Source of the DNA: Elusimicrobia bacterium HGW-Elusimicrobia-1
GTDB taxonomy: Bacteria > Elusimicrobiota > Endomicrobiia > PHAN01
Assembly: GCA_002841695.1 (NCBI GenBank)
Contig: PHAN01000004.1
Coordinates: 84,291 to 148,290 of the forward strand
Reading direction: 5' to 3'
Length of the DNA stretch: 64,000 nt
A program made the position numbers and the translations under genes. This document shows positions 59,774 through 64,000 of this stretch, in pieces. The notes under the pieces are model-generated. The model was given only the letters and a program-made list of their open reading frames with translations. It was not told where the DNA came from and did not search any database. Each line of letters begins with the position of its first letter. The first letter of the stretch is position 1.

Positions 59774-60772
59774 ATGAAAAAATTAAAAGTGGGATTTACC
59801 TATGACGCAAAGGCCGATTACAAACTTGAACCCGGCGACGCGCCCGATAAATACGCCGAGTTTGACTCGGAGGAAACGCTTTCCGAAATCGAAGGCGCGC
59901 TAAAATCCGGCGGCCACGAAGTCGTAAGAATAGGCCACGCCCGCTCTCTTCTTGAAAAACTCCGCGCCGGCGAAAAGTGGGACATAGTTTTTAATATCGC
60001 CGAAGGCATCAAAGGCCGCAACCGCGAGGCGCAGGTTCCCGTAATCCTTGAAATGTTCGACATCCCGTACGTCGGCTCCGACGGACTGAGTATGGCCGCC
60101 ACGCTCGACAAAGCGGTGGCAAAGATTCTTGTGTCCGCCGCCGGCGTAAGGACTCCGCGCTTTATGGAGGCCTCGTCGCCCGCCGATTTGGCGGCTTTCA
60201 ATCTTAAATTTCCCGTGATAGTCAAGCCCGCCGCCGAAGGCACTTCCAAGGGTGTTTCCGGGGACTCGCGCGTGAGCGACATCGAATCGCTTAAAAAAAT
60301 CGCGGGCGCATTGCTTGACAAATACCGCCAGACGATTCTCGTCGAAGAATTTGTTTCCGGCAAGGAATTCACGGTGGCGGTTATAGGCAACAGCCCTCCC
60401 GAGGCGCTTCCGCCCGTGCAGGTTTCCATAAACGGCAAACTCGACCTCGGCGACGATTTTTACTTTCACGCGCGGGTCACCGACCCCAGCATAAAATATT
60501 TCTGCCCGTCCAAAATTTCCAAATCTCTCGACGATAAACTTAAAAAACTCGCCGTCGACGCGTACAAAGCGCTGGGCTGCCGCGACCTGAGCCGCATAGA
60601 CATAAGAACCGACCGCGACGACGAACCGTTTTTTCTGGAGTGCAACCCGCTCCCCAACCTGGGATTAATAGACGTCTTCCCGCTCGTGGCCGAGGCGATG
60701 GGAACCACTTACGAAAAAATAGTTTTAAAGATTCTGGAGCACGGCGCCGAGCGTTACGGCCTTACGCGATAG
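59774..60772 (+). CDS. D-alanine--D-alanine ligase-like ATP-grasp protein
   Basis: A protein of 332 residues, close to Ddl size. The N-terminal domain has KVGFTYDAKADYKLEPGDAP and DIVFNIAEGIKGRNREAQVP. The ATP-grasp region shows IPYVGSDGLSMAATLDKAVA, PVIVKPAAEGTSKGVSGDSR, ILVEEFVSGKEFTVAVIGN and FLECNPLPNLGLIDVFP. These match Ddl-like enzymes (Mg-binding E-x-N-x-x-P-G-L region), but the long first loop and FNIAEG instead of the Ddl HGxxGEDG motif set it apart from true Ddl. It may join other amino acids or serve a peptide-modification path. No mur genes are adjacent. Confidence 0.78.
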   Translation: MKKLKVGFTYDAKADYKLEPGDAPDKYAEFDSEETLSEIEGALKSGGHEVVRIGHARSLLEKLRAGEKWDIVFNIAEGIKGRNREAQVPVILEMFDIPYVGSDGLSMAATLDKAVAKILVSAAGVRTPRFMEASSPADLAAFNLKFPVIVKPAAEGTSKGVSGDSRVSDIESLKKIAGALLDKYRQTILVEEFVSGKEFTVAVIGNSPPEALPPVQVSINGKLDLGDDFYFHARVTDPSIKYFCPSKISKSLDDKLKKLAVDAYKALGCRDLSRIDIRTDRDDEPFFLECNPLPNLGLIDVFPLVAEAMGTTYEKIVLKILEHGAERYGLTR

Positions 60773-60835
60773 CGGCAATCCGTCGGCTCCGGCCGGTTTT
60801 CGCGCGCCGCTCCCGGCGGCGCGGGGGTCAAAAAA

Positions 60836-62578
60836 ATGTCGGCACCGATTTCAAGAATCCTGGCTTTCGCTTTTTCATCCATATTCCTGATAAGTCCCTT
60901 CCTCGTCGACGTAAAAATCACCCGCCCCAAACTGATGTTCATGGAATTCGCGCTGCTGGCGATATTCTCCGCGCGCGTAATGGAACGGCTCGCGTCCGGC
61001 CGGGTGGAAATTTCGCGGAACCGCGCGTCGCTTCCCGTGGCCGCATATTGCGCGGCGGCTGTGATGTTTTATATTTTTTCCGGCAATCGCGCGCTGTCGT
61101 TTCCCGAGTTAAAAAGAATACTTTTTTTCGGCGTCGCTTTCTGGCTGGCGTCCGATTTGGTCGCCTCCGACGTCAAAAATCTGACGGCGTTTTTGTGGTG
61201 CTTCGCGGGGGGAACTTTCTGGGCGGCGCTTTACGGATTGTTGCAGCGCTCCGGAGGGATTTGGATACTTTCGGCGCCGAAAATGGAAAGGGTGTTTTCG
61301 ACCTTCGGCAATCCGATATTTTTCGGAGTGTATCTTACGGCCGCGCTGCCGGTTCTTGCGGCGGTGACATCCGCCAAAAAGTTTTCCGCGCCGCTGAGAG
61401 CTTTCAGCGCGACGGCTTTCGCGCTGTCGCTGGCCGCTTTGTACTTTACGGCTACGCGGGCTTCGTGGCTGGCGGTCGCCTTCGCCGTGGTTCTCTACGT
61501 TGCACTCGCCGACATAGATGTCCGACGGAAAATCGCGCTTCTGGCCGCAGGCGCCGCGCTGGCCGCCGCGTTTCTCTACGTCACTCGCGGCGTGTGGGCC
61601 AGGCAGCAGGCGCACGTCCTCATCTGGCGCGACACTCTTAAAATGTGGACGGCTCATCCGGTTTTCGGCGTGGGGCAGGGTCTTTTCCACGTGAAGTTCC
61701 CGGATTACGCGTCGGCCGAACTTTTGGCGATTTGGCCGCAGTCGCGCGCTATTATCAACGACGCGCATAACGAGTTTATTCAGACGCTCGCCGAGACGGG
61801 TATCGTCGGGTTTTCGTTTTTCGCATGGGCCATCGCCGCGTTTTTCGCGGCGGCCGTTTCGCGGCTGCGCGCCGTCGGGAAAGCCGACCCGCTTACTTTG
61901 GGCGTTTTTATTTCGGTCGCCTCGGTGCTGGCGCAGAATTTTTTCTCTGTCGATATGCGTTTCGCCGTCTCCGGCATTTACATTTTCGCGCTTATGGGGC
62001 TTGCGCTTCCGCCCGACGGTAAAATATCCTTCGCGGTAAAATCCGCGCCTGCGCGCGCGGGTCTGGTTGCCGTCGCCGCGGCGGGGGCGTATATGGCGGC
62101 GGTATCCGTCGCGTCGCCTTATCTGGCCGCGCGGCGCGAGGCGTCCCGCCCGGATTTCTTCGACGAGAAAGTGCTTGACGCCGCAGGCACCATATCGGAA
62201 CTCGAATCTCTTGCCGCAAAGCATCCCGACAACATGTCCGTCAGAGAAAAACTCGGATGGGTCTACGCCAAAGAGAAAAATTTCGCGGCGGCCGTCGAGA
62301 ATTACAAGGCGGCCATAGCGGTTTCGCCGTCGCGGCCCGGGCCTTACAATAACATCGGCAACATTTATTTTCTTACGAATCGTCTCGACGAAGCGGTCGT
62401 CTATTACGAAAAATCCATCGAGGTCGAACCCGCTCAGATAGATTCCAGAATAAATCTCGCGCTGGCCCATTATTACAGGGGTCGTCTGGGGCCGGCCGCC
62501 GAGCAGCTCAAAGAAGTGCTGCGCCGCGAGCCCGGCAACGAAAAAGCCGCGATACTTATGAAGAGGATGAAGGAGTAA
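60836..62578 (+). CDS. O-antigen ligase/polymerase-like membrane protein with C-terminal TPR repeats
   Basis: A 580-residue integral membrane protein. Roughly 11-12 hydrophobic helices span residues 5-430 (FSSIFLISPFLVDV, ALYFTATRASWLAVAFAVVL). The Wzy_C/WaaL-type periplasmic loop is VFGVGQGLFHVKFPDYASAE with INDAHNEFIQTLAETGIVGF, containing the R and H positions typical for the family (RAIINDAHNEF). TPR repeats follow from about residue 475 (LGWVYAKEKNFAAAVENYKA, PYNNIGNIYFLTNRLDEAVV). It probably polymerises or ligates a surface glycan. Start ATG 60836 lies 63 bases after the ligase gene; radC follows. Confidence 0.85.
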   Translation: MSAPISRILAFAFSSIFLISPFLVDVKITRPKLMFMEFALLAIFSARVMERLASGRVEISRNRASLPVAAYCAAAVMFYIFSGNRALSFPELKRILFFGVAFWLASDLVASDVKNLTAFLWCFAGGTFWAALYGLLQRSGGIWILSAPKMERVFSTFGNPIFFGVYLTAALPVLAAVTSAKKFSAPLRAFSATAFALSLAALYFTATRASWLAVAFAVVLYVALADIDVRRKIALLAAGAALAAAFLYVTRGVWARQQAHVLIWRDTLKMWTAHPVFGVGQGLFHVKFPDYASAELLAIWPQSRAIINDAHNEFIQTLAETGIVGFSFFAWAIAAFFAAAVSRLRAVGKADPLTLGVFISVASVLAQNFFSVDMRFAVSGIYIFALMGLALPPDGKISFAVKSAPARAGLVAVAAAGAYMAAVSVASPYLAARREASRPDFFDEKVLDAAGTISELESLAAKHPDNMSVREKLGWVYAKEKNFAAAVENYKAAIAVSPSRPGPYNNIGNIYFLTNRLDEAVVYYEKSIEVEPAQIDSRINLALAHYYRGRLGPAAEQLKEVLRREPGNEKAAILMKRMKE

Positions 62579-62643
62579 ATAATTTTTCTCTCTCTTTGAG
62601 GGAGATGATTAGTGTAAGTGTCAGCGGGGAAAGGAGCCGCGCT

Positions 62644-63300
62644 ATGCCTTTTTCCGTCGATAAAGTTGATATGCCCCGGGAAAAACTCGCCCAGAAGGGG
62701 GCCGCCGCCCTTAAAGACGCCGAACTTCTGGCGATAATTCTGGGCACGGGTTATAAGGGCAAAAATGTCCTTGACCTCTCGAAAGAAATACTCAAAAATT
62801 ATCCCGCGCCCGTGCTCGTGTCGATGAGTGTTTCGGAACTCCAAAAAATCAAAGGCATCGGCGCCGCCAAGGCGTCGATAATCGCCGCCTCCGCCGAACT
62901 CGCCGTACGGGGGCGCGCGCCCAATCCTTCGTCGATACAAAAACCCACCGACCTGCTTCCGCTTGCCGCTGAAATCCGCTCCAAAAAAAAAGAGCATTTC
63001 GTCGCGTTTTATCTCAACGCCCGCAACGAAGTCATTCACAGGGAATTTGTTTCCATCGGCACGCTCTCGGCTTCGCTTGTTCATCCGCGCGAAGTTTTTA
63101 AGAGCGCCATAGAACATTCCGCCGCGGGAGTAATTTTCACGCATAATCATCCGTCGAACGACCCTGTTCCGTCGGACGAGGACATAAAACTCACCAAGCG
63201 GCTCGTGTCCGCCGGTTTAATTCTGGGCATTGAGGTTCTTGACCATATCATCGTGACAGAAACGGACTTTACGAGTATGAAGGGCGCGGGTTTGATGTAA
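62644..63300 (+). CDS. radC: RadC family JAB/MPN-domain protein
   Basis: A protein of 218 residues. ATG 62644 is chosen because AAAGGAG lies eight bases upstream; in-frame TTG 62596 and ATG 62605 are possible but less supported. N-terminal helix-hairpin-helix part (MPREKLAQKGAAALKDAELL, then LGTGYKGKNV). C-terminal JAB domain with the metal motif FTHNHPSNDPVPSDEDIKLT preceded by IEHSAAGVI. RadC was once linked to DNA repair but its function is not established; it often travels with mobile or competence genes. Confidence 0.92.
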   Translation: MPFSVDKVDMPREKLAQKGAAALKDAELLAIILGTGYKGKNVLDLSKEILKNYPAPVLVSMSVSELQKIKGIGAAKASIIAASAELAVRGRAPNPSSIQKPTDLLPLAAEIRSKKKEHFVAFYLNARNEVIHREFVSIGTLSASLVHPREVFKSAIEHSAAGVIFTHNHPSNDPVPSDEDIKLTKRLVSAGLILGIEVLDHIIVTETDFTSMKGAGLM

Positions 63301-63377
63301 AGACATCGTAACAACTTCGTAACAATTATTTTGTATAAATATCAACATCCGGCGGGGGCTATGATAAAGGGGGGATA

Positions 63378-63872
63378 ATGTCGAAAGAAATAATCCCGTC
63401 GGAAACTTTGGTTTCAAGGATATTGGTAATTCGCGGTTGCAAAGTGATGCTCGACCGCGACCTTGCGGAACTTTACGGAGTTTCGGTCAAGGTGTTCAAT
63501 CAAGCGGTTAAAAGAAATATTGACAGGTTCCCCGAGGATTTTTGCTTTCAGCTTTCAAAAGAGGAATCGGAAATCTTGAGGTCACAATTTGTGACCTCAA
63601 GTTTCTGGGGCGGCCGGCGATATCTCCCGTACGCCTTCACCGAACACGGCGCGATACAGGCGGCCAATGTGCTTAATTCGCCGCGCGCAGTCCAAATGGG
63701 CGTTGCCATAGTCAGGGCTTTCGTAAGGTTAAGAGAATTGTTGTCTACACATAAAGACATTCAAAGAAAAGTAGAAGAACACGACGGGCAGATAAAATAC
63801 ATTTTCCAGGTTATCAACAAAATGTTGACCGCTCCCAAAGAACCCCGCAAGAAAATAGGATTCGCAAAATGA
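63378..63872 (+). CDS. ORF6N domain DNA-binding protein
   Basis: A 164-residue protein beginning VSRILVIRGCKVMLDRDLAE and LYGVSVKVFNQAVKRNIDRF, then PEDFCFQLSKEE and YLPYAFTEHGAIQAANVLNS. This is the ORF6N domain (KilA-N/Roi relatives), first known from phages and common in single chromosomal copies. The C-terminal part is a coiled helix (THKDIQRKVEEHDGQIKYIF). AAAGGGGGGAT precedes ATG 63378. It is probably regulatory; the target is unknown. No other phage genes are near, so a prophage is not indicated. Confidence 0.88.
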   Translation: MSKEIIPSETLVSRILVIRGCKVMLDRDLAELYGVSVKVFNQAVKRNIDRFPEDFCFQLSKEESEILRSQFVTSSFWGGRRYLPYAFTEHGAIQAANVLNSPRAVQMGVAIVRAFVRLRELLSTHKDIQRKVEEHDGQIKYIFQVINKMLTAPKEPRKKIGFAK

Positions 63873-63887
63873 CAAAAACAATACCAA

Positions 63888-63930
63888 TGTCATTGCGAGG
63901 TGCGCGTAGGGGCGGGCTTGCCCGCCCAAA
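63888..63930. repeat. Truncated TGTCATTGCGAGG intergenic repeat
   Basis: It starts like 59658-59753 (TGTCATTGCGAG) but continues into GGGGCGGGCTTGCCCGCCC, a strong palindrome. The right end is lost. Confidence 0.5.
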
Positions 63931-63966
63931 TGCCCCCAAAAGAGGCCCTAAAATGAAACACGCTCC

Positions 63967-64000
<34 letters not shown>

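Noticed and set aside
60640..61641. Arg-rich plus-strand frame of 333 codons
   Set aside because: Shifted frame over the ATP-grasp and O-antigen ligase genes; composition is typical of a shadow.
61109..62470. Minus-strand frame of 453 codons
   Set aside because: Antisense to the O-antigen-ligase-like gene; Arg-rich with no recognisable domain.
63378..63872. Prophage indicated by ORF6N
   Set aside because: No integrase, capsid, portal or terminase genes nearby; ORF6N genes occur singly in bacteria.

Overview
The window suggests an anaerobic, Gram-negative-type (diderm) bacterium from a poorly cultured lineage. Outer-membrane barrels, an O-antigen-ligase-like protein and many signal peptides point to two membranes. 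Maturation genes for both [NiFe]- and [FeFe]-hydrogenases point to anaerobic H2 metabolism. PorV-like barrels, lamin-tail-domain proteins, FlgD/CHU-type C-terminal domains, a DUF1844 protein and an ORF6N protein would fit Elusimicrobiota, Omnitrophota or FCB-related candidate phyla. This placement is an inference and is weak below the level of 'diderm candidate phylum'. Codon use is GC-rich through most of the window.

Layout. (1) 1-5.1 kb, plus strand: 3' part of topA, xerC, a protein with a UBA-like N-terminus, a MobB-hydrogenase protease fusion, and hypA. (2) 5.3-10.9 kb: hydG, a HypC-HydE fusion and an AddA/RecB-like helicase-nuclease. Together with region 1 this mixes [NiFe] and [FeFe] hydrogenase maturation; no hydrogenase structural gene and no hydF lie in the window. 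(3) 10.9-21.4 kb: a DUF2723/TPR membrane protein, a 55-residue membrane protein, comEC, a Cas4-like nuclease split over two overlapping frames, a UvrD/PcrA helicase, a second ComEC-type metallo-beta-lactamase protein and a nucleotidyltransferase-like gene. This looks like a DNA uptake and processing neighbourhood. (4) 21.5-43.7 kb, envelope and export region: a 3321-residue surface protein followed by a PorV-like barrel, an exported tandem SpoVG-like protein, a lamin-tail protein, two adjacent outer-membrane barrels fused to ComEA-like helix-hairpin-helix (HhH) domains, another barrel, an M6 metalloprotease and a further PorV-like barrel; then tRNA-Gln.

(5) 44.0-59.5 kb, minus strand. In transcription order: tRNA-Lys, tRNA-Leu, tig, clpP, clpX, lon, a small two-helix membrane protein, an HPr-kinase-like P-loop protein, hisS, a DUF559 endonuclease-like gene bounded by inverted repeats, hisG, a HEAT-repeat protein, a HAMP protein, a formylglycine-enzyme-like protein, gltX and DUF1844. 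(6) 59.6-64 kb, plus strand: an ATP-grasp ligase, an O-antigen-ligase/TPR protein, radC and an ORF6N protein. The window ends inside a tetranucleotide repeat.

The most interesting material is the possible DNA-uptake set. ComEC carries a metallo-beta-lactamase domain that has lost its metal ligands, while a separate, intact copy of that domain is encoded nearby. Between them sit a membrane-anchored split Cas4-like nuclease and a helicase. About 15 kb downstream are two outer-membrane barrels carrying four ComEA-type HhH domains. Other unusual points are the HypC-HydE and MobB-HycI fusions, a signal-peptide-bearing double SpoVG protein, a tRNA-Leu nested inside a second tRNA-like remnant, and several families of intergenic repeats.
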